DNA of 64,000 bases from Epiperipatus broadwayi (GCA_028023455.1 JAQFVV010000018.1:8093274-8157273), one strand, 5' to 3'; shown: positions 35,720-46,800, numbered from the stretch's first letter. Notes: generated by a model not told the origin, from the letters alone. Numbers and translations: made by a program.

Positions 35720-36455
35720 AAATCAGCATTTATTTTTATAGCGTCTGTATACAATTGTAATTACATTCATATCGGCCTTTCAAGCCAAATTGTGCAAACG
35801 CTTTTGCGAGTGTTAAATAATAAATGAATACCCTCTGACCAAACAAGATATAGAATTTATGCAGGAATAAAAGGAATCCTCTTATTCCTACGACTCAAAT
35901 ATTTATATATGAGCAAATCTGAAGTACTGGCACAGAAGCTGTGACTATAGAACAGTCACTTTAAATTACTATATATAACGTATGAATGAATGACGCCAAT
36001 GAAAATTACTAGAATTTACTGAACGTCATTCCAACTGAAACTTAATCATAAATTGCACAATTTGGCTTGAAAGGCCGATATGAATGTAATTACAATTGTA
36101 TACAGACACTATAAAAATAAATGCTGATTTATATATATGATTAAGTTTCAGTTGGAATGACGTTCAGTAAATTCTAGTAATTTTCATCAGCGTCATTCAT
36201 CCATACGTTATATATAGTAATTTAAAGTGACTGTTCTATAGTCACACCTTCTGTGCCAGTACTTCAGATTTGCTCATATATAAATATTTGAGTTGTAGGA
36301 ATAAGAGGATTCCTTTTGTTCCTGCATAAATTCTATATCTTGTTTGGTCAGAGGGTATTCATTTATTATTTAACTCTCGCAAAAGCGGTTGCACAATTTG
36401 GCTTGAAAGGCCGATATGAATGTAATTATAATATTTTTTATAAATTATTCAGGAT
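35720..36455. repeat. Nested palindrome built from the ~325-bp repeat family
   Basis: Segment A (35720-35806, ending TTTCAAGCCAAATTGTGCAA) and segment B (35807-36050) are followed by the reverse complement of A (36055-36137) and the reverse complement of B (36140-36392). A final partial reverse A follows (36393-36450). The A and B arms match closely over several hundred bases. B shares blocks with the tandem at 1931-2735 (ATGAATAC.CTC, AATCTGAAGTA, CACTTTAAATTACT). Confidence 0.8.
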
Positions 36456-36764
36456 AAATAAATTGCCCAAATATTCTACTAAATATTTGTCTTAACATGC
36501 CATTAAATTTTATTATTTTAAAATATAAAATATCTTTATTCTGTTATAACAAATATCCTTCTCAAGTTGTTTTATCAAAATATATTTACTTTATATTTAT
36601 TTTTTATTTAACATATAAAATAAATATGATTACATTCTGATGTGATGTGATGTATCGTGGCTTCTCTTTAAACGAAGTCAAGAATATCTCAGCAATTACG
36701 CCAAGATAAACCTGTTAGCCACTTTATTTTCCATTCCCCACTCTAAATTTTCCCATATTCTGCT

Positions 36765-37100
36765 CTATCCCATTTCCACAACATAATCTTTGTCAACTCT
36801 ATAGCTTTTATATCTTAAATCCCCCTTATCTTTTCCCAAACCCAGCATAAAAACCAATAATTCACTTTCTGTGTAATTACTTTTTTCATATTTATTCTTC
36901 CATAACTTCATTATATGTACCCTTTCTGTTTTCAAGCATTTACATTCAATTAACAAATGCCTAATATTTTCTATTCCTTCCTTACATAATTTACAAAATA
37001 AATCACCCATATTTTTCCATTTACATGTATATTCTCTTGTAGCTAAAGATCCCGTTTGAGCCTTAAACAATAAACTACTTTCCTTACTATTATCATTCAT
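36765..37100 (-). pseudogene. LINE reverse-transcriptase C-terminal tail (zinc-knuckle region)
   Basis: The 111-codon minus-strand frame begins KESSLLFKAQTGSLATREY and contains C36-x2-C39, H48 and C53 (CKLCKEGIENIRHLLIEC). This is the characteristic C-terminal C-x2-C-x8-H-x4-C element that follows the reverse-transcriptase domain in several non-LTR retrotransposon clades, preceded by the usual RLRTG-like helix (here KAQTGS). A stop lies immediately upstream of the first Met, and no RT catalytic motifs were found upstream, so this is a 5'-truncated copy. The exact clade is not determined. Confidence 0.7.
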
Positions 37101-37259
37101 TTATGATATTATTGTAGCGCCATCTATATCTATTTTTCTAAGCTTACACTTATATAATAATACATCCAATTAACTTACACATAAAACACTAGCTCAAATG
37201 TATATTATTTAACAAGTAATCAAAAAATTAAATAAATCACCAAGCAATGACAAATAAAT

Positions 37260-37300
37260 ATCCCTTTTCTAATGCATAATATATATATATATTTTACCAA
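37260..37300. repeat. TA-rich tract
   Basis: Short TA run in intergenic sequence between the LINE tail and the foldback element. Confidence 0.6.
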
Positions 37301-37530
37301 TTTCATAAAGTTTATTTTACTTAAGGATTATTATTATTATTTTGATATATGTGTCTAATTGGTATACATTAAAATATATACAGTATTTAAAAAGAATATT
37401 ATTTGTGTTTACTTTTTTAAAAAAATCAAATAATACAGGCATAATATTACCCAAATGTATATGCCTATATCTAATCAAATCTATTAAAGCCCGTATATAT
37501 ATAATGTTTTCACGGTTGTATGATGTAAAG

Positions 37531-37840
37531 AAATTATAACTTTTGGGGCTGTACCGTGTATTATTGTTCATTAAACACCGATATTTCGACGGACTAGCAT
37601 CTGCCATTATCAAGGTTAACTTTTGAAAGAAAAACCGTTAGATCTTAAATAATAATGTGACTGGGTGCGAGATGAGAAATGAGATCCAACTTGAACACAT
37701 CTCACACACAGTCACGTTATTATTTAAGATCTAACGGTTTTTCTTTCAAAAGTTAACCTTGATAATGGCGGATGCTAGTCCGTCGAAATATCAGTGTTTA
37801 ATCAAAATAATACACGGTACAGCCCAAAAAGTTATAATTT
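37531..37840. mobile_element. Foldback element, ~132-bp arms, with Penelope-type hammerhead relics
   Basis: Left arm 37531-37663 and right arm 37709-37840 are near-perfect reverse complements around a 45-base loop. Each arm, read outward, contains AACC, TTGATAA, stem II (GGCGGA-TGCTAG-TCCGTC), GAAATATC and then GGTGTT or AGTGTT. That is the arrangement of a Penelope-type hammerhead with CTGATGA mutated to TTGATAA: stem I ACC/GGT, six-bp stem II, GAAA, minimal stem III. The overlapping minus-strand frame at 37317-37613 is not a gene. Confidence 0.7.
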
Positions 37841-38077
37841 ATATATATATAATCAAATCTCAACACAGGCAATTAAAGCATTTTTTTAAATATGTTTTTT
37901 CTCTTTTTTATATATAAAAAAAAATGCTATTTTTTTCCTGTTTCTTTTTTTCGTTTTTAATTAATAATCAGTAAATAAATATGCAAATGACTTATTCACA
38001 AAATTACAAGTGTGTTGAGGCGCTGGCAGGAGAAGCTATATAAAGTACTCTTATAAATCAATAAATGAATAATTAAA

Positions 38078-38112
38078 GGTTAGCGCTTTTGAGGGGTATT
38101 GCCTCATATAGT
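38078..38112 (-). repeat. Solo Penelope-type terminus
   Basis: The minus strand reads TGAGGCAATACCCCTC, AAAAGCGCTAAC, matching the end sequences of the Penelope-like copies at 47737-47774 and 49408-49450. No coding sequence is attached. Confidence 0.5.
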
Positions 38113-38119
38113 AAATTTA

Positions 38120-39083
38120 TATTAGATAATGAAAAATAACATAATAATGCCATTGTATTATTCTTTTATAAAATATGCAATTAAAAATTGTTTAGATAAT
38201 TTTTTTAAAGTCTGATGTCTTCATTCTTTGGGCTCTTTGGAATCCAAAAATGATGCTTCAAATGGCATGTTTTAAAATAATTATTATTTGGATTGATGTT
38301 TTTATAATATTTTATGCATTATTATCTCAATGGAATAATTAGGAAATAAATCATAAGTAAAGGAATACAAATTTCAAATCAGCTTCTTCAAGTTCTTTGG
38401 AAATTCACCAGTGAGATGGAAATAAATCTGCCCCTTCGTGCCTTTCTCTTTAAAAATCAATTTTGTTCATAAATTCCTAATTGAAATATATATATGTGTG
38501 TGTGTTAATTATTTCTGGAGACAAAATTTTTGTTTTATTACTGCATAATCTGCATTATTCTTTCAGCATTGACCACTCAACATTATCATCACAGAGCATT
38601 ATATTCAACAAAATTAATTATTATAAATATAAATAAAATAAATAAAATTATATACATTAATATTATTTAAAATAATAATAATAATAATGAATCAGAATGA
38701 TATATATTTTCTTTCATTAATTTTTGTTTTAAATTACCAACGTATTCATTAATACAACTAATAGTTTTATAATAAAACAAATATATAGGTTTAAACTATA
38801 GGTGTGGTTACATTTATTCAACAGCCATTTTCAAATCTAGTGCAAAAATTATGAACAACTCTGAACTAAGTCATTCATAATATTAGATAATTAATTAAAC
38901 TAAGATTTTCTCTGTTTTTGTAGTTTATTGACCAGGTTTATAACAATTTGTCAATAAATCATCTACCTAGCCTAGTTAATACAGTAAAAACACATAACTG
39001 ACAGAAAATAACTATGTTTTTTTACTAAATTTTAATAAATTAATTTTATACTTTGAAAAATAAAAACAAAAACATTTTTCTTA
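38120..39083. other. Intergenic, no gene seen
   Basis: AT-rich flank of the Merlin insertion; nothing recognised. Confidence 0.5.
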
Positions 39084-39091
39084 TAATAAAG
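39084..39091 (+). repeat. Left 8-bp target-site duplication of Merlin
   Basis: TAATAAAG, exactly repeated at 41629-41636. Eight bases is the usual target duplication of the Merlin superfamily. Confidence 0.93.
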
Positions 39092-39124
39092 GGTACTTAC
39101 GGATAATTTGCCTGATGACGTATT
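39092..39124 (+). repeat. Merlin left terminal inverted repeat
   Basis: 33 bases, perfect complement of 41596-41628. The homology stops sharply after GACGTATT. Confidence 0.95.
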
Positions 39125-39375
39125 TGACCCACCGGTTTCCCTTCCGGTAGGCATCGACGATCTTTGTATGACAACGTTGTCATGGCAACGAAGTGACTGG
39201 CATGATTAATCCATCAGAGAGTCAATTTTTTTTTTTTTTAACCGCGAGATTTAAAATTCGGAGAGAGGTTTGGGAAATTTTTTGATTTTTCTGTCTATTG
39301 TGATTTTGCTATCCACTTGATCACAGTGATTTTTTTCAGCTCTTCCATTGCATCCTTGATATTTTACTTTGTGAT

Positions 39376-40260
39376 ATGGCTGAAGCTCCAAGAACCTTGT
39401 TTAGTTTACCGAGTACGGAGGAAGAAGCGATCATCTTCTTACAAGACCGCGGTCTTCTCCCCAAAAGGAAATTATGTCAAAATGGGCATGAAATGAAAAA
39501 GTATATTCACAATTCCAAGAAACAATGGCGGTGTAACTTGAAGGATTGCCTGTCAGAAATTGCAATTAGAAAAGGCACGTGGTTTGTTGGCTCCAAAATG
39601 ACTTTCGTGACCGCTATACGTTTCATCTATAGTTGGTCCAAAGAATTAACATCGATAACATTTTGTGCGGAGGAATTGAATATTTCAGACAAAACTGTTA
39701 TCGATTGGAACAACTACCTCCGAGAAGTTTGTACCTGGAGATTGTTAAGAAATGAAAGGCGGAAAATCGGAGGTCCCAACACAATCGTTGAGATTGATGA
39801 AAGCCTCTTCACAAAACGGAAGAACAATGCCGGAAGAGTCCTACCACAGCAATGGCTATTTGGTGGCATGTGCAGAGAGACTGAGGAATGCTTTATTGTA
39901 GCCATTCGAGATAGAAGTGCGTCTACTCTCATGCAAGAAATTTTGCAAAATGTACACGAAGGCTCGACTATCTACAGCGATTGCTGGAAGGGATACAAGA
40001 GCGAAGAGTTAGCTGAGGCTGGATACGAACACCATCATGTTAATCACACATACAACTTCGTAGACCCCACAACTGGCGTACATACACAGAATGTTGAAAG
40101 GTTGTGGGGTTTGGTCAAATGGCGTAATAAAAAACACAGAGGGACAGCACGTCAGCACCTGGACTCATATTTGAGCGAGTTTATGTGGAGGCAGTCATAC
40201 AAAGCTGATCCTTTCGCTGCAATTTTAGAACATATATCCCAATTCAGTCCTCCACAGTGA
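39376..40260 (+). CDS. Merlin (IS1016/ISXO2-like) DDE transposase
   Basis: A 294-residue intact protein that cuts and rejoins the element's ends. An N-terminal zinc ribbon is visible as C34, H38, C53 and C58. It is followed by a helix-turn-helix-like segment (ELNISDKTVIDWNNYLRE, about 100-117). The catalytic triad is D141 in VEIDESLF, D202 in IYSDCWKGY and E241 in NVERLWGLVKWR. The spacing is DD38E, and IDES, SDxWxGY and the NxxExxWxxxK block are signatures of the ISXO2-like transposase domain. Length matches the family (about 280-330). The first ATG lies 285 bases inside the element with no in-frame alternative upstream in the open frame. Base composition is markedly more GC-rich than the surroundings, as expected for a recent arrival. 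The overlapping minus-strand frame at 39714-39932 is a shadow. Confidence 0.96.
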   Translation: MAEAPRTLFSLPSTEEEAIIFLQDRGLLPKRKLCQNGHEMKKYIHNSKKQWRCNLKDCLSEIAIRKGTWFVGSKMTFVTAIRFIYSWSKELTSITFCAEELNISDKTVIDWNNYLREVCTWRLLRNERRKIGGPNTIVEIDESLFTKRKNNAGRVLPQQWLFGGMCRETEECFIVAIRDRSASTLMQEILQNVHEGSTIYSDCWKGYKSEELAEAGYEHHHVNHTYNFVDPTTGVHTQNVERLWGLVKWRNKKHRGTARQHLDSYLSEFMWRQSYKADPFAAILEHISQFSPPQ

Positions 40261-40490
40261 ACGCTATTTGTAAGTAATTTTAATTTTTTTTATAATAATT
40301 ATAATTTTAGAATTAATTATATTATTGAATATAGACAATAAGTAATCCAAATGCATGTAAAAGTAATGTCACCATTAATGCCATATTCGCATTAAATCGT
40401 TATTTTAAATGTACAAACAATTTTTGTTAATATTTCTTCAATTATCAAACTTCCACTTAATTACATTTAATTTGTAAATAATTTTTGTAT

Positions 40491-41190
40491 TTTTGGGTTA
40501 ATATTTCTACAAATATCAAATTATTTTTCGTAAATTCATTGGCTATACAGTACGCTTTTAAAATTAGCCAATGTATGTAAAAGTAGGGCATGTGATCGTG
40601 ATTAATGGCACATTTTTATGTGATCGCCATTAATGGCACATTTTCAATAATTTTTTGTTTTTATATTTTGTATTGACCTTATTTTGTATTTCATGCATGT
40701 AAATTTTCACTAATTTGTTGGGGTTTTTTTTGTATTTTTGGGTTAATATTTCTACAAATATCAAATTATTTTTCGTAAATTCATTGGCTATACAGTACGC
40801 TTTTAAAATTAGCCAATGTGATCGCCATTAATGGCACATTTTCAATAATTTTTTGTTTTTATATTTTGTATTGACCTTATTTTGTATTTCATGCATGTAA
40901 ATTTTCACTAATTTGTTGGGGTTTTTTTTGTATTTTTGGGTTAATATTTCTACAAATATCAAATTATTTTTCGTAAATTCATTGGCTATACAGTACGCTT
41001 TTAAAATTAGCCAATGTGATCGCCATTAATGGCACATTTTCAATAATTTTTTGTTTTTATATTTTGTATTGACCTTATTTTGTATTTCATGCATGTAAAT
41101 TTTCACTAATTTGTTGGGTTTTTTTTTGTATTTTTGGGTTAATATTTCTACAAATATCAAATTATTTTTCGTAAATTCATTGGCTATATT
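40491..41190 (+). repeat. ~198-bp tandem repeat inside Merlin
   Basis: TTTTGGGTTAATATTTCTAC recurs at 40491, 40736, 40934 and 41132. The last two spacings are 198; the first is 245 because of an extra block with a second copy of the GTGATCGYSATTAATGGCAC phrase. Each unit contains AAATTAGCCAATGTGATCGCC and CATGCATGTAAATTTTC. Units are almost identical, implying recent amplification within the element. Confidence 0.92.
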
Positions 41191-41434
41191 TTCTATTTTA
41201 TATCTTGTACTAAAGGGCGCCCCCCCCCATAATTGGCCACATTTTTAAGATTTTTGAATAGTTTTCATGCATGTACATTTTAAATAATTTTGTGTTACTA
41301 TATTTTGTATTCACCATATTAAATTTTCACTAATTTTTTTTTTTTGTATTTTTTTTCAGGACCAAGAAACATGCTGGTGTTCAGTCGGTGTGTATCACGT
41401 GACATTCCTTTTGTTTTTTATCACATGATAAACC

Positions 41435-41606
41435 GATGACGTATTACCCTGAAGGCATACCGATTTAATGTTGCGCTTTTTAATGTGACGTGTTCACATG
41501 ATATGTGGACACATCTTAGCGAGTAGATGTGTCTGCAGATCACTTGGAGATGTTATCTTAAAAATCGCAACATTACACCGGTATGCCTTCAGGGTAATAC
41601 GTCATC
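41435..41606. repeat. Subterminal palindrome at Merlin right end
   Basis: GATGACGTATTACCCTGAAG at 41435 is the reverse complement of the segment ending at 41606. Homology continues about 48 bases on each side, with a smaller internal hairpin (GACACATCT/AGATGTGTC, 41508-41533). The left end of the transposon lacks this ACCCTGAAGGCATACC block, so the right end looks duplicated and inverted. Confidence 0.85.
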
Positions 41607-41628
41607 AGGCAAATTATCCGTAAGTACC
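41596..41628 (-). repeat. Merlin right terminal inverted repeat
   Basis: Perfect complement of 39092-39124, ending in GTAAGTACC at the target duplication. Confidence 0.95.
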
Positions 41629-41636
41629 TAATAAAG
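41629..41636 (+). repeat. Right 8-bp target-site duplication of Merlin
   Basis: TAATAAAG, identical to 39084-39091. Confidence 0.93.
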
Positions 41637-42069
41637 TTGTTTTGCAAACTTTTTAAATTAAAATAAGCTTTATTACAAAAAACATCTAAAAGTTTTTTTT
41701 TTATTTTTTCAAGTTTAGTTAAAATTAAAAACAGAATTATAAAAACAATTTTCTTTAATTAGTTAAACTTATGAATCACTATTGTGAGATTTAAGAAGTA
41801 TTATTAAATTTTTCTTATTAAATGTTTATAAAATTTAGATTCACACACATTAATGCAAACACACTCATAATTTTCTGTGTCTGTGTGTATATATTGAAAT
41901 AGTATATTCCTTTAGAATATATGTCATTGGCATGTAGTTTAAGTAAGTGTATAGAAAGAAATTGTGACTTCATTAATATTTTAAAATATTAAGTTGTCAT
42001 TATTATTTAAAGAAGTATAATAATTAATCTTTTTTATTGCATTGCCAAATGCATCATATAAAATTAGGA

Positions 42070-42160
42070 GATATAACCATTCTGAAGAAGATTGCTGAGG
42101 CAATCAAAACTGTAAACTGTAAAAGAGGATGGTAAATAAAGCATTGTGTAATAGTAGTAA
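42070..42160 (+). repeat. Possible short-retroposon 3' end with hairpin
   Basis: CTGAAGAA, a perfect 6-bp hairpin GATTGC-TGAG-GCAATC, AAAAC, then AAATAAAGCATTGTGTAATAG. It resembles the SINE body at 33180-33230 (CTGAAGAAG, hairpin, GAAAC, TTGTGTAAT) but is isolated. Low confidence as an element. Confidence 0.35.
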
Positions 42161-42169
42161 AGTGCATGG

Positions 42170-44095
42170 ATAATTTAGTATTATATATTATTTAAAGACA
42201 TTTTTATTAACTGTTAATTTTAAAAAAAATTCAATTGTTTTATTTTAAAATATTAATTTTAAAGAATTGGCAATTATTTATTTTAAATAATTTTAGAATT
42301 GACTGTAGATTTATTTACTGCTCTATTGGCAAGTAGACAATAATGATTTCTTATCAAGAAAACTGTTTTGATCATGTGAACAGATTGTAGGTTATGAAAA
42401 AGAAAATATTGGATTTGAAAACTCTCAAAATGAACTTGTTAATAAATAGTTATTACCCCAAGAATTTGGAACCAAGACTCAAACAGATAATCTTTTTCTT
42501 CACATTTTCATCTATCATAAATAGGATTACTTCATAATCATTATCTTCTGTAAAATCATGATTTTTCTACAACTTATTTAGGTCTATCTACTTACTGTTT
42601 ACAATCTTTTATATTTCAAATAAAGTGCCACATTGGAGAAATCATCTGCTAAATCTTATTTTCATTGGTAAATATGTTAAAATTACAAAATAATCTATAA
42701 AGCTCTATTAAATATTTTTAATTTATAACAAATTATTTGATACCTAAACATTATGCCAATGTTAATTATTTATAAATTGTCAATTCTTAAATATTGTATC
42801 AATCACTATAATTATAATATTAAAGTTATATGCAAATAATATTTTCAAAATGATTTAAAAATAATACAGATGTAATAAATAATAATTTATTTTTGTTTTG
42901 TAGACATTATATTTCAATACAGATTTATGTTATTTAATAAATATTTATAATTTTAAATAATAATTGTTTAAATAGTAATAAATATTTATTTTGAATTCAT
43001 GGGATTTGACTGATACTGTATGTATTGGCAACTGAGATATTGATATGTTTAGTTTTATATTTGTTGGTTAGTTCCAATTATAAACTTTCTATGACTTCAT
43101 TTTATAATGATTTTATTTTATAATGACTTTATTTTTGTAGTAAATACTTTTTTAAATATGACTAATGTTTACATCTTTATAACTATGGTTATAATGATGA
43201 ATTAATATTTAAATATTTTATATATGAAATTTTAAGAAAAGTTGTTGTTTCTATGTTGTTACTTAGAATAATACAGTAGAGAGATAATGTCATATATAAC
43301 AGGCATTTCAACCATTACTTAGTCATATAGCTATCAGTGTATAGTTTACTATGTTACTAGGTATTGGGATCAAGGATGGTTTGATTTGGTGTGGCAGTGT
43401 CTCATATTGTTGATCATACATGCCTTTGTTGATTTTGATGTATTAATTTAGATATTGGTAACTATTACAATGACATTATTATTTTATTTTTTTAAATAAA
43501 TTATTTTGCTTAATAATAAATTATTTTGCTTCGTTTATGACTGACTATTACTCAGATTATAAAATATTGATATGCCAAATTTATAGGTGTCCAAATGTAA
43601 CTCATGCTATGTAAATTTATCTTTTTGCTTCAAGATTTATTATTAATTAAAAGTTTCATTTATAGCTTCCCACATTTTTGTGTAATTATGACTTTGCTAA
43701 TAAACTTAACTTCTTTCTTTGATATTATTTTTTATATTAGTTAACAATATTAAATTACAATTTGTTATTGGAAAGAAGTCTAGATTTATTATTTAATGTT
43801 ACCTTCTAGTAAAATCACATATGGAATTATTTATCCATTACAATATATATGATGTTTGAGTTTATAAACCTATAAGTTTGAATAAAATTAAATAGGCTAT
43901 TTTCTTGATATTTTTTTTAAATAACTGTATACAGTTTACTTCTGCTCTATGAAAAATTCATTTCAATATATCTATTAATTCTCAGGATCATTCATATTTG
44001 ATGAAATATTTAATGAATGCTGAATAATGTTTCTATAAAATAATATTTTACTTCAACTATATGTAGTTGTTATTCCATAATCGCTGTATAAGATG
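42170..44095. other. Intergenic, no gene seen
   Basis: AT-rich, nothing recognised on either strand. Confidence 0.5.
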
Positions 44096-44096
44096 A

Positions 44097-44098
<2 letters not shown>

Positions 44099-44192
<94 letters not shown>
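44099..44192. repeat. (TA)n microsatellite with one interruption
   Basis: About 90 bases of TA, interrupted once near 44150. The minus-strand IYIY frame across it is an artifact. Confidence 0.93.
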
Positions 44193-44194
<2 letters not shown>

Positions 44195-44324
44195 TGATGA
44201 ATATTTTGACTGCTGAACCTTCTGTTATCAAAGAATTATCCAAGAAAATAAAAACTGACAAACCAGTAAAATACTAGAGCATTTGAAGAAAGTCCTTTAC
44301 TAATCACTGGAATGAATGTCAATT

Positions 44325-44387
44325 TATTATTATTAATAATAATAATGATGATAATAATAGTCATGATGATGATGATGATGATGATGG
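44325..44387. repeat. Compound trinucleotide microsatellite (TTA/ATA, GAT)n
   Basis: TTATTATTAATAATAATAATGATGATAATAATAG followed by seven GATGAT-type repeats. Confidence 0.85.
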
Positions 44388-44647
44388 AAGTTTTTGGAGA
44401 GATAAGAGTTTCTAGAATGTGATCCTGCAAATCTATATTTCATTTTTCACTTTAACTGTGAATGAATGGACTAAGAGCAGAATAAAGATCATTTGTAAGA
44501 TTTTATATATCAAAATTATTTTTACAAAAAAATGTATTTAAAACAAGCGAAGTGAATTAATATTATGAGTCTTCTTAATGATGTGACGCTTCATTAAAGA
44601 TTAAGACGAATCTCTAAATATTGAGAGAATTAAATTACATTAAGAAT

Positions 44648-44814
44648 GTAATATAGGATATATGAGCACAGACTTTCACACCACCCACCGCTCTCCACTC
44701 TATCTAATAACACTGATACACCTAAACAAATATATGCTGAAAAGATCAGTGTTATTAGATAGAGTGGAGAGCGGTGGGTGGTGTGAAAGTCTGTGCTCAT
44801 ATACCCTATATTAC
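44648..44814. mobile_element. Near-perfect hairpin, 70-bp arms
   Basis: 44648-44717 and 44745-44814 are reverse complements with a single mismatch, separated by 27 bases. In one orientation an arm reads AGATAGAGTGGAGAGCGGTG...GTGTGAAAGTCTGTGCTCATA. This aligns loosely with the tRNA-like tail of the short retroposon at 23790-23842 (GATGGAGTGGATAGC...GAAAGTCTGAGTTCA). It could be an inverted pair of SINE tails or a foldback MITE. The near-identity of the arms implies recent origin or gene conversion. Open frames on both strands here are mirror images caused by the palindrome. Confidence 0.85.
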
Positions 44815-44869
44815 ATAATATATAGACACAGGTATATAACAAGCCTGTGCTTCAGTTATTAAGAATGTA

Positions 44870-46800
44870 GAAAAATATGCCAAACTGCGATTATTATTAT
44901 TATACTATATCGTAATAAGTAATAACTTAAAAATGTTTATAACTATACTAAACTGCAAATCGTCACCATCGCACTTGCATTCTAATACCTAATAACTTAA
45001 ATATATTTATAGATACAGAATTTATTATCTTTAGTATAGTACATACCTATGTACCATATCTCTCCTTTATGATTATAGTTCACCTTGCTTAAGAAAAGAA
45101 GCCATATTTAATGTATAGAAATAACAAGCTTCTCTAGAGTTGCGTATAAGCACACTTATTAAATGATTACATTTGGTATAGAAGAAGTATAAACAGTTAA
45201 CGTCATTACATCTAAAAAAATGTAATTCAATCTCACTAAAATTATTCACAAAACAGTTAATCCATATTAACTATCCCACACCAGGATTTATTTCAGCTTT
45301 TAATCTTCTTAAATATTTTGATTAAAACTTTTTTAAAAAAAATAATAGATTAATATTAGAAATAATCAAAAAATATGTAATAATTAATAATTTATATTTA
45401 AAGTATTTATTTGTTTTGTTTTAAGGTAAATTTTATAATTTTCAAAGGTTTAACTAATTATATTTAATAGCAAATTACATTTTTTACATTATTTAAAACA
45501 CATAATTAAATATTTATATGGTAATAATTAGTTTATTAAATTTTTAATATTACGATAAATTTTCATTTAGTTATTTTACCTATCAATTATATTATAAATA
45601 AATAATATTAGATAATAATGTTTATAATTATTTGGGATATAAAACATATTTTTTAAATTACTTTAAATAATATTGATTAAACTTCTTTTTACGTGTACGT
45701 ATAACAAGGCTACTTTTTATTTCAACATACATGTGAATAGTGGATTCATTTAAGAAAATAACTGTTTAATAATCTTCTAGACTGCAAAAACTTTTTCAGC
45801 ATCTCTTATAAGCCTGGGGAGAGAAGACATAACTTATTATTCAGAAAATGAGTTGAGGAGTTTCATAGATTTTCTTTCTGATTTTGGCTATATTTTTATT
45901 TTCCGCCTATACTAAATAATTATCTGGGATAGATAGCACTCAATAGCTTACTGTTGTGTAATAAAAAAAAATACTATTGTATTAAGAAAAAAGTAAAGAG
46001 AAAATTGGAGACTTTGAAGTTATGAATTTAGAAAAGAATGAAAAATATAAGATCAGAAATGTAGATATGTTAAAAAAATAAAAGAAAACATGATATTTTG
46101 AAAAAAATATGAAATAGAAAAAGATTGTATTGGGTATGTAGTTAAAAGCAAACAAATTATATAATATGTGTTAAAAGATACTATAGAAAATTAGAAAAAC
46201 AAAGTTTAAAAATAAAATATTTAATTGATTTTTTAGAAAAAAATAATGATGGGTTTTTGATAAATAAAGCAAAAGATAAAAAGTGTGGGAGAATATAATC
46301 TGATTTAATATATGAGATTTGCTTATTGAATATTGTTATTAATAAAGATTATGAAGATGGTGAATAACAATTTAAAAGATAATCTCTAAAATAAATACCA
46401 TAAAAAGCATTAGAATAAAGAATTAACTTATAAAACCTTTTTTTTTAAACAAATTAAAAACAATTTTTTTTAGTTCGTATATCTTTTATTTTCAATAGAT
46501 TGTAAATATTTTTCTTAAAATTATTATGAATGAGAAATTTGAGTATTCTCAAATTGTCACATATAAAAATAAAGTAAGATTTTATATATAATAGCCAGTA
46601 TTAGGCTTACGAACTATGGTTTATCTGTTGAGCCATGCTCTAATTATCAATCACAATTAGGCGTATAATCAAATTCATATTAAAAAAAAATTACTTTTTA
46701 AGACAAAATATAAAAGCTTTTAAATGTGATGCTCTTAATACTCAATAAGCACTTCCTATGAATGCATATCCATATATATATATATTGATACTCTGTCATT
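44870..46800. other. Intergenic, no gene seen
   Basis: Very AT-rich; A-rich stretch at 45960-46450 with no readable protein. Confidence 0.5.

Larger units (their letters stand above)
39092..41628 (+). mobile_element. Complete Merlin DNA transposon, 2537 bp
   Basis: Bounded by identical TAATAAAG target duplications and by 33-bp perfect terminal inverted repeats starting GGTACTTACGGATAATTTGC. It contains one intact 294-codon transposase on the plus strand. The 3' half holds a ~198-bp tandem repeat (40491-41190) and a subterminal hairpin (41435-41606). Intact ends, target duplications and ORF suggest recent, possibly autonomous, activity. Merlin is the animal counterpart of bacterial IS1016/IS1595 elements. 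Confidence 0.95.

Noticed and set aside
39108-39120. CTGATGACG in the Merlin terminus as a hammerhead core
   Set aside because: No GAAA and no stem II or stem I partner follow; it is simply part of the terminal inverted repeat.
39376-40260. Bacterial IS1595-family contamination
   Set aside because: AT-rich eukaryotic flanks, Merlin-type 8-bp duplication and long eukaryote-like noncoding parts fit an animal Merlin element.
44070-44261. Minus-strand frame with IYIYIY
   Set aside because: Also a TA tract artifact.
44630-44862. Two similar open frames on opposite strands
   Set aside because: Mirror images produced by the 70-bp-arm hairpin.
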